DNA of 64,000 nt, taken from the NCBI GenBank assembly GCA_004154925.1, contig QJNS01000320.1:4070-68069 (forward strand). Reading direction: 5' to 3'. The notes beneath the pieces were generated by a model that searched no databases, had not been told where the DNA came from, and saw nothing but the letters and a program-made list of their open reading frames with translations. Positions 35,105-46,700 of this stretch are shown here, one piece after another (position 1 is the first letter of the stretch; each line of letters starts with the position of its first letter). The stretch is from Monosporascus cannonballus (Eukaryota; Ascomycota; Sordariomycetes; Xylariales). The translations under genes and the position numbers were made by a program.

Positions 35105-37112
35105 CTTGATAATAAAACAAATTTAAAATTCAACCGACAGGATGCTACCTGAAACCAAAAGTTGACCGCCGATTCTTCCAAACATGATTTATGGTTGGGG
35201 GGGTTGCCAATGCCCATTGATTCATCCTAGGTGGCTCAGCTTTATCTTTCGTCTCTATATAGAAAGGGAGTCTCCCGTGAGAAAGTTCTATCCGTCAAGT
35301 ACTGTATTGTATTAAGTGGTCAGCCTGGCAAGGTTGAATTGTTTGCCATTAACCTCTCCCTTTTGACGGATGCGAAGAGACCCCGAGCAACCACACCTAT
35401 GCCTGTGTATGTCCGTTATTTATCTCTCCATGTTGCGGATAGCAGTGCTTCAAGGGGAATCAACAAGGTGATGGCATCTGGCGGCTTTGTCTAGATTAGA
35501 CTGCTGTTCAGTATATGGTCTACATTTTCCGTCAGATCATCTAAAGGAGCAAGGGACGTTGTAAAAGCATAAGCATTGGCCCGAAGCTATTTAGCGCCTG
35601 AGCTTGTTCTAGCTTCTTTGGTTAGATCTATATTCGACCTAACGGCTGGAGCGTTGATGAAAGGCTTGGTAGCTGTTAGATTAGCTGGCAAACAGCGTTG
35701 AGACCAAACAGAATGCAGTCTCGCCAGCTGTTTTTCTACTGCGGCTGTCTAGACCAAATCCTCATGTATCATCTATCCGTGGTAGACTTTCCTATCTGAC
35801 AAATTTGAATTGCATAGGGAACCGGATCATGTTTGTATGGGTCGAGGGACGCTCGACGACGAATGCAAGGCCGCCCACCTCGTGCATGACAACAGCAGCG
35901 TATTATTAAGGGGACATTGAGAACGGAACAGGACAGACCCTTTCATAGTGCAGATAGAGCCCTACAAATATGTTTGCGGCTTGCCTGTAGCATCGGGGTG
36001 TTAGCATATATATCCACATTACGGTGGACGGTGGATAGCCCCGGCACCTACACTCCGCCGCCGCTAGCTCGGTCCCGGCATGGCGTGTGAGCCAGCGACG
36101 GATGCTAGCGACGGATCCCGGACAGGAGGTTGAATAGGGGCTCCACTCGGCGGTGGGGTGCGGCCGACTTAGGTGCGGTTCGTTTCCCATTCAGCAGGAA
36201 GACTTGTGGGTATTCCGGAACAAAACTCAGAAAATCGTCCTGATCCCCACCGTCTCACAAGATTCCTGAAACAGCTAGTATGTATACTCCTATATATTTT
36301 TTATGCATTAATACCTCCGTCAGTTTCTCTGTTTTTTCCCCACATTCCTAACGCAGTGCCTTTTCCTATCCCACCTGCTAAAGGCGTTCGGCAGCTGTAA
36401 TTACTGACGACGTTTCGCGAAGGCGCTATTTCTTGATATATGAAGCTGGGCTTCTAGTGGAAGCTACGAAAAAAGGCTTGATTTAAAGCTAAGTAGCGGT
36501 TAGGAAGTTGATAGAGGGTTGTATACGGTGTTGTGGTGGCGACTTGCGGATATGCAGAAACAGGTGCCTAGATTTCCAGACAGCTTCGATGGAAGTCTAC
36601 ATACAAGCCTGTAATGGATACGAGTGGGACGGTGGAGGTGACTGACCAAGAATACCCTATGATTTGTATGGACGGGATTACACGAGCTTTAAGCAACCGA
36701 GTTGCTTAATAAATGAATACTCCTTAATTAACAATGATGAATGATCTATCCGCTGAATATGTAATAATCCATCAGCCGCAAGTCCAGGCCGTAAGCCTCA
36801 GTGATCAAAACGCTGGCCTGCCAAGTAGTCGCTTGTAAGGCTTAGATACCGGCGGTTGCTTGACCCCATGATGAGAATTTTCCATGGCTATCCCTCGTTC
36901 AAGCTTAGGTATCATCAACAGGCAAGTCGTAAACAGAGGCCAAGTCCAGGCGGCCCGTAAACTGGAGTCACCAGACGGGATTAGCAAGCAGAACCACAGG
37001 GTGAATTGGGAATAACGTCATCCACTACCATACCGCTTCAATGGCAGATCTGCTGAGTAGGTATGGCGACGTGAGGTGGTATTATCTACGGACGGGGGCT
37101 TCGAAGCTCGTC
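35105..37112. other. Gene-poor stretch
   Basis: No recognisable gene between the inverted repeat and the GST promoter. Confidence 0.5.
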
Positions 37113-37119
37113 TATATAA
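37113..37119 (+). promoter_or_regulatory. TATA box of the GST-like gene
   Basis: TATATAA about 145 bases before the GST ATG. Confidence 0.5.
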
Positions 37120-37263
37120 CCGGCGGCCGTCTTCCAGCACCCTCCGTCGAAACGATGGGCAAAGTCCGTACACCAAACGCGCGCTGAATCCTACTTTTGC
37201 TATCATCTGCGCTTTTCTCCCATCTACCCAAAGGCAACCAATCACCCCACGAAACTCAAAGCT

Positions 37264-37767
37264 ATGTCGTCTTCAAACCTCAAGCCCATCACAGTCTGGG
37301 GCAAGGGAGGGGCCAATCCACCTAAAGTAGCCATCATCCTCGAAGAACTCGGCGTGCCTTACGAGATCGTCAAGACCATGTTCGCGGACATCAAGAAGCC
37401 CGAGTACCTGGCCATCAACGCGAACGGGCGGATGCCGGCGATTAAGGACCCGAACAACGGAGACCTGGTACTGTGGGAGAGCGGCGCCATCATCGAGTAC
37501 CTGGTCGAGCGGTACGACACGGCGCACGGGCTCGGGTTCGAGCCGGGCAGCCACGAGGCCCAGCACGCGCGCCAGTGGCTGTTCTACCAGGCGACCGGGC
37601 AGGGGCTGTACTACGGCCAGGCGTCATGGTTCACTTTCTTCCACCCCGAGAAGCTGCCCAGCGCCGTCGAGCCGGATGATTTCCCGTACGTCAAAGACTG
37701 GCTGGATAGGATGATGAAGCGAGAGTCGGTGCGGAAGGTCTACGACTCTTTTCAGCAGGGGCATTAA
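37264..37767 (+). CDS. Glutathione S-transferase (Ure2p-like), internally deleted
   Basis: Single-exon 167-residue protein. The N-terminal thioredoxin-like domain is complete: ITVWGKGGANPPKVAIIL, LGVPYEIV, INANGRMPAIKD (the cis-Pro NGRMPAI motif) and LWESGAIIEYL for glutathione binding. The helical C-terminal domain starts normally with EAQHARQWLFYQATGQG, YYGQASWF and FHPEKLPSAVE. It then jumps directly to the family's usual terminal helix, FPYVKDWLDRMMKRESVRKV. About 60-70 residues that normally lie between, including the substrate-pocket helices, are missing in frame, so the protein is clearly shorter than the usual 220-240 residues. No splice sites explain this. A TATA box and intact frame suggest it is still expressed; activity is doubtful. 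Confidence 0.85.
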   Translation: MSSSNLKPITVWGKGGANPPKVAIILEELGVPYEIVKTMFADIKKPEYLAINANGRMPAIKDPNNGDLVLWESGAIIEYLVERYDTAHGLGFEPGSHEAQHARQWLFYQATGQGLYYGQASWFTFFHPEKLPSAVEPDDFPYVKDWLDRMMKRESVRKVYDSFQQGH

Positions 37768-38513
37768 GTTAGTGATTAGCAGGTAGCTGAATCGATGGTG
37801 AATACCTACCTACTAGCCGCGAAGGACGCCTCCGTACTTGATGGTCACATATTAGCTATTGAATTAGAGGGGATGACGGGTAAAACCGCCGAAGCCGTTC
37901 ATCCTCAAACTGTACACGGATGGTATGGAGTCCGGTTTAGATCAATTGCAGATATATTTCCAGTTCGACTGAATTGATTATAGATCCTGTTCATGCATCA
38001 ACCAATGCCGGGTTTCCAAGACACCGTATGCTGAAGAACAAGCGCAAGCGCCCCCACCCCGTTCAAGGAGGGATGTTTCGGAGTCTTCATGTTGTGTAGT
38101 TCCAGTAGATGTGTGTGTAAACCGACGCTGTTCAGCATTGTGAACGCGTTACGATGTCAACAAGCCCTTAATATTGGATCGTGACTCATCTAATTAATGC
38201 CACAACAAGCTGGAGCGCTGGTTTCATGATGCAACCGGGCTCCTATTCAAAATAGCATTAAGTATTAAGTACCGCGGCAAGTTGGTTGGCGCTGTCTATC
38301 ATACTCCGCCTCGAGATCGGCTGTAAGAAGCCTTCCTGCGATATAATTGTGACTCTTTTCGAGCGTGATTCTCCTTTGGAACAGCAGGATATCGGTGGTT
38401 AACCAGGCTCAATGCATGGTGACTGAGCCGTGTCCTCGACCCAGGCACGTTCCAGGCGGTAATAGGTGAAGGTCATTCGGAATCGAGTCACCGCTGGGCG
38501 CCCGTCATGTATC
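37768..38513. other. Convergent intergenic spacer
   Basis: Between the 3' ends of the GST-like gene and the coiled-coil protein gene. No gene recognised. Confidence 0.5.
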
Positions 38514-39485
38514 TCAAGTTTTGGCACCGTCCGGCGCGCTGTTGTCCTCATCGCCCCAGGTTTCCCTCGTCTCCTGCTCGACGGACCTCATGGCAACGGC
38601 GACCTCCTCGAGCCTGGCGACAACGTCGCGCACGCCCTGGTCAACACGGCCGAAATAGCGGTCATTGGCCTCGCGCCTCTTGCGCGCCAGCAGGATATCG
38701 GCCTGCGTCTCCTCCTCGAGCTTGGCGCCGAGCCTCTCGCCCCCTACGAGGCCAGGAGCCGCACCGGCGCTGCTGCCGGGCCTCGTCCCGGTCCCGCCAC
38801 CGACCGTGCTCCTGCCGCCATCCGTGTGATCTCCGGCCGCAGTCGCCGCGGCCCTTCCTGCGGCACTGCTACCGCCGGGTGGCACTCCGACAGCGGCGGG
38901 GGCGATGCCCAGGTCGCCGAGGGCGCCCTTCAAGTTCCGGACTTCGGTCTCGGCGGCGGTGTCGGGGTGCTGGTCCGAGACCCTGTTGGCCTCGAAAGCG
39001 TCGTCGGCCTCGCTGCGAGCCCAGGCCTGGGCGAGGGCGATCTGTGCAGCACGGAGCTCGGCGAGGCCGCGGTCGTGCGCGGGCCCGAAGACCCTCGTCC
39101 CGCCGCTGGCCGAGAGCTGGACATCCTCGAGCGTCGCCTGCATCTCGGCCCATAGCGCGTCCGTTCTATCGGTGGCGCGGGTGGACTCGTGCTTCTGAAG
39201 GCGCGGCGGCGGTGGGAGATGACGGGTACGGGCCGACGTGCTGGTTATGGTCCGTGTTAAAGCTGGCGCTGCCGTGCCTGTGGTTGCCGTCTGGGAGGTT
39301 GAGGGCTGCTGCGAGGTAGAGGCGGTGGGGTTGGGGTTGGGGCCATCTCCTGGTCCTACGCCTGCTGCGCCCGGGAGTGACACGTGGGAGGCTTCGCGGG
39401 ACGGATGCAGGAAGAGAGTGGGCGGGGGATCTCGGGCCTGGCCGCCCTTCGAAGAGGAGCTTGGCTTCGCTTCGAGGTAAGACAT
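38514..39485 (-). CDS. Conserved fungal protein with C-terminal coiled coil, function unknown
   Basis: Single-exon 323-residue protein starting at ATG 39485 (MSYLEAKPSSSSKGG). The first 100 residues are low-complexity Pro/Ser/Thr and probably disordered. The middle block (TDALWAEMQATLEDVQLSA, GLAELRAAQIALAQAWARSE) and the C-terminal block (LEEETQADILLARKRREAND, VVARLEEVAVAMRSVEQETR) are helical with heptad character. An Ala/Gly/Pro linker separates them. The alternation of conserved helices and variable linker looks like a real fungal family, but I do not recognise a named domain. It has no signal peptide or membrane span. It lies divergent to the ribosomal protein gene. Confidence 0.7.
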   Translation of the reverse strand: MSYLEAKPSSSSKGGQARDPPPTLFLHPSREASHVSLPGAAGVGPGDGPNPNPTASTSQQPSTSQTATTGTAAPALTRTITSTSARTRHLPPPPRLQKHESTRATDRTDALWAEMQATLEDVQLSASGGTRVFGPAHDRGLAELRAAQIALAQAWARSEADDAFEANRVSDQHPDTAAETEVRNLKGALGDLGIAPAAVGVPPGGSSAAGRAAATAAGDHTDGGRSTVGGGTGTRPGSSAGAAPGLVGGERLGAKLEEETQADILLARKRREANDRYFGRVDQGVRDVVARLEEVAVAMRSVEQETRETWGDEDNSAPDGAKT

Positions 39486-39908
39486 TGTGTGACTACATCT
39501 TGATGTTGTGCACGTTGGGGGGGGCAAGAGTCTATTCGGGTCCGGGATGTGATTGCTGAGCTGCTAGCATGGTACAGCAGCTGAACGGCAGCATTATAGC
39601 ATTATAGCGTTTAATAGCAGATGCAAGAGAGGCATTAGGTGCATAAGAGGGCTAGGCGCATGTGGCTGTGTGTGGCTCTGCTTTATGTTAGACAGTGCAT
39701 GTGGCTGCGCACGGCCCGACTGATTGACCTAATTTCCGAGCCACAAGCGCACACAATTTTTTTGGTTGCCCGCAATTCCCCCAATTCTGACGGAAAAAGT
39801 ACCAGTGCCACATTTCACCTATACCGTTAAAAATCCCACGACGACGACTTCCGACTCCATCACCAACCAAGCAACTTCCCATTTTCTAGCGGTACCACAG
39901 ACGAATCG
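39486..39908. promoter_or_regulatory. Divergent promoter region of the coiled-coil and uS12 genes
   Basis: Intergenic DNA between the ATG at 39485 (minus) and the 5' leader of the ribosomal protein gene. The part nearest the latter is pyrimidine-rich, as often seen in fungal ribosomal protein promoters. No TATA box stands out. Confidence 0.4.
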
Positions 39909-40101
39909 GTAAGTCATTCCCTCCTCGCCTTTCTCTTCCCACACCAGTCGAGATCCGATCATTATCGACTTCGTCCTCTCGCACCGACGTCGCCCCGTCT
40001 TCGAAACGGACATACGCCCGCTTCCGCCTACTTCCTCGATTACCCAACCTACCATCGCGGCCGAGTTCTCTTTCAAGCCAACTAACGTCCGCGACCTCTA
40101 G
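39909..40101 (+). other. Probable 5'-UTR intron of the uS12 (S23) gene
   Basis: GTAAGT donor at 39909 and an AG acceptor at 40100-40101, with an AACTAAC branch site near 40080, remove 193 bases. This leaves only five untranslated bases before the ATG at 40107. An intron in the leader is common in fungal ribosomal protein genes. Confidence 0.6.
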
Positions 40102-40106
40102 CAATC

Positions 40107-40717
40107 ATGGGTAAAGGAAAGCCTCGTGGCCTCAACTCGGCCAGAAAGCTGCGGCTGCACCGCAAGGACCAGAAGTGGGCCGATCTCTCATACAAGAAGC
40201 GCGCCCTCGGTACCGCCTTCAAGTCGTCGCCGTTCGGTGGTTCCTCCCACGCCAAGGGAATCGTCCTCGAGAAGGTCGGCGTTGAGGCCAAGCAGCCCAA
40301 CTCGGCTATCCGAAAGTGTGTTCGTGTCCAGCTCATCAAGAACGGAAAGAAGGTCACTGCTTTCGGTACGTATTCCTGTCTCGACGATCCTCTTTCCATT
40401 GGCGTGGGATACCTGGGTGTGGGAGCCAAGGGCAGGATTGGAACTGGGGATGTGGAACGCGGACTGCAGCGGGAGAGCCCGTCCTGCATCTGCTGTGTCG
40501 TCTAGGGTTATGGTTGCTGACTTGTGTGCCTTAAACAGTCCCCAACGACGGTTGCTTGAACTTCGTCGACGAGAACGACGAGGTCCTGCTCGCCGGTTTC
40601 GGTCGTAAGGGCAAGGCCAAGGGTGATATTCCCGGTGTGCGATTCAAGGTCGTCAAGGTCTCTGGTGTCGGTCTGTTGGCGCTGTGGAAGGAGAAGAAGG
40701 AGAAGCCGAGATCATAA
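40107..40717 (+). CDS. rps23: 40S ribosomal protein S23 (uS12)
   Basis: Component of the small-subunit decoding centre. Exons 40107-40365 and 40539-40717 give 145 residues, the standard eukaryotic length. The sequence opens [20 protein letters not shown] and includes the universal KQPNSAIRK loop that contacts the decoding site. It continues [27 protein letters not shown] and GVRFKVVKV, ending in KEKPRS. The 173-base intron splits the Val codon of TAFVPNDG and has a CTGAC branch site. The PNS loop, site of prolyl hydroxylation in this family, is intact. Very high confidence. Confidence 0.98.
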
Positions 40718-41133
40718 ACAATTCGTCATCAGAGTCTGGAGAACAGGGAACGACGCGGCGTGACGGGCGAAAGTACTTTTTGTTATGTGGTAACGAGGTC
40801 ATATAACTCGCCATATGAATCTGGCTGGGGGCATGCGGAGTCAAATGATACGGTCTGCTTGTTTTCACAAACACACACGCTTCGGCGTCGATATGTCAGG
40901 TTAGGGTCTTGATACGACCGAACCAGAAGTCGCACTGGCGTTGCGGGATCCATGAATAGAGGTCTTTAGCCGCCAATTGTTTGGTGTCCCGTCGCTCGTG
41001 GCTTCAAATTGATACGTCCCGAACTACCGTGGTCCGACTGCGATTCTACTAGTACGGCGGCTTCGGGCCATCTTTTCTATGGGCGCGAATCAGATTTTGT
41101 TACAGTACAAGCACAACACACTTCCCAGCGCTG
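40718..41133. other. Convergent 3' spacer between uS12 and COQ2
   Basis: 3' ends of two convergent genes; no gene recognised. Confidence 0.5.
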
Positions 41134-42531
41134 TCATTCCGTTTCGTCATCCTTGACACCCTCGTCGCTTTTCCCATTGCCCCTTTTCGCTTCGAAATAC
41201 CTGACCAAGTAATCAGCGCCCAGCCCGACACTAATCACGCCGCCCGTCATCCAGCACCCGTTGAGAAACCACCACCAGCAGTCCCTCACGCTCTCCAGCC
41301 TCACCCTCTTGATCATCCAGCCCAACGTCAGCGCCGCGCCCCCGCAGCTGCCCACGAAGAACGCGGGGCCCGCGCCCGCCGCCAGTCCCGCCGCCCCTAG
41401 CAGGGAAATCTGAACGGCGGCGAGCAGGGTGAGGACTTGTTTGGTGGTGCCGGCATGCGCGAGCGCGATGCTCTTGATCCCCGCCTTGGCGTCGTCGCGG
41501 ATGTCCATGTGTGCGTATATCATGTCGTAGAGGACCGTCCAGGAGACGTTCGAGGCGTAGAGGCAGGCCGCCGCCAGTGCCGCATTGCCGCCAACCTCGG
41601 ACGACAGCTGGTGACCCGCAGCAGCGGTAGCAGGGGCAACACCGACCCCCAAGAACGAGGCGACGTCGGGGCCCAGTAGCGACTGCGACAGGGAGGCCGC
41701 GCCCAGGAAGTCGGCGCCCAGCGCCGGGAACCCCATGATGGCGCCCCAGCTGAACGTCAGCCCCAGCACGAACTGCGGGTAGTAGGTGACGCGCTTGGCG
41801 AGGGGGTACAGCGCGACGAGCACGAGGCTCGGGACGCCGTACAGCAGACAGACGGGCGGGAACTGGAGCAGCACGCCGAGCCCGGCCAGCAGGTTCGCGC
41901 CGACGAACGCCACGCCCCGGAGCGGGGTTACGGCGCCGCGCGCGAGGGGCCGCAGCCGCGTCCGCGCCACGTGCGGGTCCAGGTTCCGGTCCCAGAGGTC
42001 GTTGATGGCGCAGCCCGCGCCGCGCATGACGAGGGCGCCCGCGAAGAAGAGGACGCCCGTGGAGAGGACGGCGAGCGGCGGCGTCGCGGGGTCCGTGAGC
42101 GGCGCCGCGAGGAGCGTGCTGAACAGGCACGGGAAGAAGAGGTAGTAGGTCCCCGCCGGCTTGTCCAGGCGCAGGAGCTCGGCGTAGGGGACCCAGCTCG
42201 GCGGGAGGCGGGAGAGGAGGCCCGCCGTGGGAGGCTTGTAAGAGGGGGCGGGTGTTGCTCGGGGGGAGTCGAGGGCGGAGTCGAGGGTGTGAGCCAGGCG
42301 GTTGATGTTGAGGAACCTTGACGCCAGGGGGAGAGGGACGATGCAGCGCGGCTTGGGGAAACCGAGTGCTGTGCTTGATGATGGTGGGGGTCTATGTAGA
42401 TTAGAGACGAGACGGCCGGGTCTGGCATCGTGCCCTCTACATGTGCGCGTACATAACCTCGACAAACTCGTAGAGACCGGGCGACGACGGAGCCACCTCG
42501 AGCCATGGTGGCCGATGTTCCGCGATATCAT
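41134..42531 (-). CDS. coq2: 4-hydroxybenzoate polyprenyltransferase, mitochondrial
   Basis: Prenylates 4-hydroxybenzoate in ubiquinone synthesis in the mitochondrial inner membrane. Single-exon 465-residue frame from ATG 42531. The first 60-100 residues are rich in Arg, Ser and Pro, as expected of a mitochondrial presequence. UbiA-family signatures are intact: LLRLDKPAGTYYLFFPCLFS, the first Asp-rich motif NDLWDRNLD (N177, D178, D181, D185) followed by RTRLRPLARG, and the second motif YDMIYAHMDIRDD (D336, D343, D346, D347) followed by GIKSIALAH. Several hydrophobic helices are visible. An Ala/Gly/Leu-rich insert of about 35 residues precedes the second motif. Long antisense frames are composition shadows. 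Confidence 0.96.
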   Translation of the reverse strand: MISRNIGHHGSRWLRRRPVSTSLSRLCTRTCRGHDARPGRLVSNLHRPPPSSSTALGFPKPRCIVPLPLASRFLNINRLAHTLDSALDSPRATPAPSYKPPTAGLLSRLPPSWVPYAELLRLDKPAGTYYLFFPCLFSTLLAAPLTDPATPPLAVLSTGVLFFAGALVMRGAGCAINDLWDRNLDPHVARTRLRPLARGAVTPLRGVAFVGANLLAGLGVLLQFPPVCLLYGVPSLVLVALYPLAKRVTYYPQFVLGLTFSWGAIMGFPALGADFLGAASLSQSLLGPDVASFLGVGVAPATAAAGHQLSSEVGGNAALAAACLYASNVSWTVLYDMIYAHMDIRDDAKAGIKSIALAHAGTTKQVLTLLAAVQISLLGAAGLAAGAGPAFFVGSCGGAALTLGWMIKRVRLESVRDCWWWFLNGCWMTGGVISVGLGADYLVRYFEAKRGNGKSDEGVKDDETE

Positions 42532-43795
42532 GGTCGGAAGAGATCTCGGCTCCTACTCATGAATTAGACAGGCTATCCCCATAACTTTAACGTGTGGTCT
42601 GAGGACGGGTACGAGCGGCGGACGAGCGGAACCAGTTCAGATTGCTACCTAGATAGTATTGGTTGGCGTTCCACTAGTTATATGATGGATGCTTGCACAA
42701 GCATAACAAAACAAATCCAACTCGACAGACACCAAGCACATCCAGCACTTTCCCTGACCGGCTTAGAATCTGGGGACCATGGCATGCGATTGCCATTGCT
42801 TGACATCTTGTGGCCAGAGCTCACTCAACCTTAAGCGGGAGGAGACATAATAACATCTGTGCAGGGGGGGACGAAAAGACTGGCAGGCCGCACTGGCAAG
42901 GAGGCTCAAACTCAACACTTACTTCGGAAGCCCCGAAAGTTCTCTGCTGCCCGGCGAGTCCTACTCTCTAAGTCTACGCGATCAGTAGGGATACTCTACG
43001 CAGAATGAGCGGAGTTACTCACGGGATACAGTACAATCGAGGTTTTACAGCAGTGCAGCGGGCTGGAAATATTTCAACGGGGGGCTGCGGGATGTCTTTA
43101 TAAGCTAGTGGTGAGAGTGGTGATAGTGGGTACTGTACTAACGTGAAAAGGATGTGAGTGGGAGTAATATAACAGTCAAGCCCCATATTGACTGCTGAGT
43201 CTTTCTTGCCACTGAAGAGATCAATTCTGCGTTATTGCTTGACTGTTCCGTTAGAATTAACTTAGCAAGCACAAACCGTAGATGTACCGCTTGTTGGTGA
43301 TTCGCTAGTGATATCTATCGATGTGGATCGCACGTGCGGGTCATGTTACTAGGTAGGTAGCTAGCTTTAGCCGCCGCGATATAAGCTCCTTCCATTGAAG
43401 GTTTGTCAATTACCCGGCGCATCCTCCCAACTTCTTTCAAGCTTCGTGCCACCTTCACCCCCCATCCTCGTTTCACCTTTTCGCTCTCCGTTACTTATCG
43501 TCCCCCCCTTCCTACCGACTCTACCGGTGTTGGCATATAGCGACTTCTTTTTCGCGTTATTGGCCAACCCACACCTGTACTGCAGTTGTAACTTCGGGTC
43601 CGTCGCGACAAGAAGAGATCCGAGCCGCGTCTGAGAAAAAGCGTCGGGGCCAACCACTGCCCATGATGACCACAATCGTCGCCCAGCATTAGCGGAGAGG
43701 TGATCAAACTACCTAGGACCATCATCTCAGGTCTCTTTTAAATTGATACCGCTAGAAGTCCCAAGTCGACAATATCTATTCAATAATTCGCCATC
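42532..43795. promoter_or_regulatory. Divergent upstream region of COQ2 and the JmjC gene
   Basis: Both flanking genes read outward, so their promoters lie here. The last 300 bases before the JmjC ATG are pyrimidine-rich on the plus strand. No gene recognised. Confidence 0.45.
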
Positions 43796-46700
43796 ATGTC
43801 CAAGGCATTACATCCGCAAGCCAAGTTCGATCCGATACCCCCGGACCTGGACCTCCACGCCCTGGTCGATCGCACTCCCAACTTCGACTGGGTGGTACGC
43901 ATCTCCCTATCGCAGATCCGGCGTCTAGGCCCTTCCGGATTCGAGAAGCTCGTACAGCTACACGTCATCGAGGGCGGCCGCCCTCTAGTGATCGAGGGAT
44001 GGGACAGGGTTCTGCCCCCAGACTTGTTCAGCGCCAAGTGGCTCGAGAAGACGTACGACAAGAAGCAGGAGAATGTCCGCGATATTACCGCCCAGTCCGA
44101 TATCCCAATGACCACCGGCCATTACCTGCGGTCCATGCGGCAGCTCACTAACCAGTGGAGTCCCACCAACTTCCGAGACGAGCGCAGACAGCGCCTCTAC
44201 CTCAAGGACGTCGACTGCCCTCCCGAATGGCTCGAACACCTGAGGAAGGTCATCCCCCCCAACGTCTTCTACATGGACGAAAACATCAGCGCCAACCCCG
44301 CCGCCGAGAACCGCGGCGATGACATCTTCGGCGCCCCGGAGAAGACCGCCGCCGTCGCCGGTGATTTGATGAGCAGTCTCCCCGAGGAGATGCGCGCCCA
44401 GAACCTCATGTGCTACATCGGGCACGAGGGCACGTACACGCCCGCCCACCGCGAGATGTGTGCCAGCCTGGGCCAGAACATCATGGTCGAGGCGTCCGAG
44501 GACGGGCACGGCGAGAAGGCCGGCTCCTCCATCTGGTTCATGACGGAGACCAAGGACCGCGAAGTCGTCCGCGAATACTTCCTCTCCATGCTGGGACACG
44601 ACATCGAGATCGAGAAGCATTTCGCCCAGATCAACGCGTGGAAGAAGGCGAACTTCCCCGTCTACGTGGTGGAGCAGAGGGCCGGGGACTTCATCCTGGT
44701 ACCTCCCCTCGCGCCCCACCAGGTCTGGAACCGAGGCACGCGGACCATAAAGGTCGCCTGGAACCGGACCACCGTGGAGACGCTCGACCTGGCACTCCAC
44801 GAGGCCCTTCCGCGGGCGAGGCTCGTATGCCGAGACGAGCAGTACAAGAACAAGGCCATCATCTATTACACCCTCGACAAGTACTACAAGGAGCTGCACG
44901 GCGCCGAGGAGTCGTCCGAGGTCGGCTTCCTGGGCCTGGGCCAGGAGCTGATGCAGAACTCGGCCAGGACGAAGCAGATGGCCGGCGACTTCAGGCGCCT
45001 CTTCGGCCTGTTCACCGAGGTCTTGATAGATGAGATGTTCGCGCACAAGCAGGCGGATATCGAGTACGTTCCGTTCGACTCCAACATCACCTGCTCGTAC
45101 TGCCGGTCCAACATCTTCAACCGCTTCCTGACGTGCAAGTGCTGCGTCCGTCAGCTGATCAACGGCGACGAGGACACGTACGATATCTGCATGGAGTGCT
45201 ACGCCATGGGCCGCTCCTGCGTCTGCATCTCGGGCCTCCAGTGGTGCGAGCAGTGGCGCTGGGCCGACCTCGTCGAGAAGCACGAGACCTGGCGCGCCAT
45301 GGTCGTTAAGCAGGACGGGTTCGTCGATCTCGAGTACTCGCCCCAGCCCCTCGAGGTCGCGCGCAGGAGGTCGGGCAAAAAGTCGGTGGCGCAGGTCTGC
45401 CAAGAGCAGCTTCGGCGGCGGCCCTGGAACGACATCACGAAGCCCCCGGAAGCCCCCGCGGAGGAGTCGGAGCCCGAGCCCGAAGTCGACGAGAACGGCC
45501 GCCTCAAGAAGAAGAAAAAGCCGAGCAGGAAGCCGAAGAAGGGCGACGTCTACCGCTGCCACGTGTGCTGTCACAAGGATTACACGTACAAGCTGAACTT
45601 CTGCACCACCTGCACGGAGGCGTACTGTTACGGGGTGCTGTGGCGGGCCTTCGATATGATGCCCCAGGCCGCCATGGAGGCCGAGAACTGGCAATGTCCC
45701 AAGTGTCTCAACATCTGCAACTGCGGCACCTGTAGGCGGAACGGTAATACCACTCCCTACGTGCCCAAGAACACGCTCCTGGGCCATGACACGCGGCCCA
45801 TCGCCGACGACCGCAGCGTCGAGTCGATAGTCGACTTCCGCATGCACAACCTCAGCTGGTTGAAGGCCGCCGGAGAAGAGAACAGGAGCAAGGATTCGAG
45901 GCGGATGCAGAGGTTACGAGAACAGGCGGACGCCGAGAAGGCCAAGGACCCCCTCGCGCACATAGATGCCGCGGACGATGCTCCTCACGAGATGGATTCC
46001 GCGCTCCAGGATTCCATCATGAACGGCTACGGCGACCAGAGCCACATCCTGGGCCAGAACTCTTACGCCGACGGCGGGCCGTCTACCGCGCAAGCCGCGG
46101 ACGGGCGGGCGGAGACGGCCAACGCGAGCGGCACTCAAGACTCCCAGAACGGCGGCGAAGGGAACTCGGCCTACCCCGACCCGCCCATGATGGCCGGCGG
46201 GCGGATGATGGGCATGGGGTTCTACGAGCAGGACGAGAGCGCCGACAAGATCCTGTTCGACGCCTTCAAGATGCCGTCGGACGACATATTCAATAACGAG
46301 CCTCAGGTGTCCGCGTTTGTGAAGAAGACGCTGCGATTAGCCAAGAGAAAAGCCAGGCTCGAGAACGATGACGACCCCGACTTTAGGGGACCTCAGAGTC
46401 GTCACCGTAAGAAGCCCAAGACCGGCAACATCGACCAGCTAGTCAATCTGGACCCCGCTCTCCTCGGTTCTCTCGGCGACCCGTCGAGCTCCACACCCAC
46501 ACGGCCGTCCGCGCGAGATAGCGCCAGAGAACACTCGACCGATGGCGCCGCGAAGGGTGATAAGACGCGGCCTGCTCAGCAGCAGGCCAGGCCGGCCAGG
46601 CCACCGCTGCCCGTCGACTCGCTGCGGCCTACGCTGCGGCATGCGAAGCCGATGACGTCCTACGTGGAAGCCGAAGAGCCCCTCGACGACCCGGATGACA

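Noticed and set aside
41231..42130. 299-codon Arg/Pro/Gly-rich frame overlapping COQ2 on the same strand
   Set aside because: An alternative frame of a GC-rich gene; low-complexity composition and no domain.
43985..45847. 620-codon open frame antisense to the JmjC gene
   Set aside because: It is a composition shadow of GC-rich coding sequence; its translation is Leu/Val/Asp-rich without domain motifs, while the plus strand has clear JmjC and zinc-finger residues.
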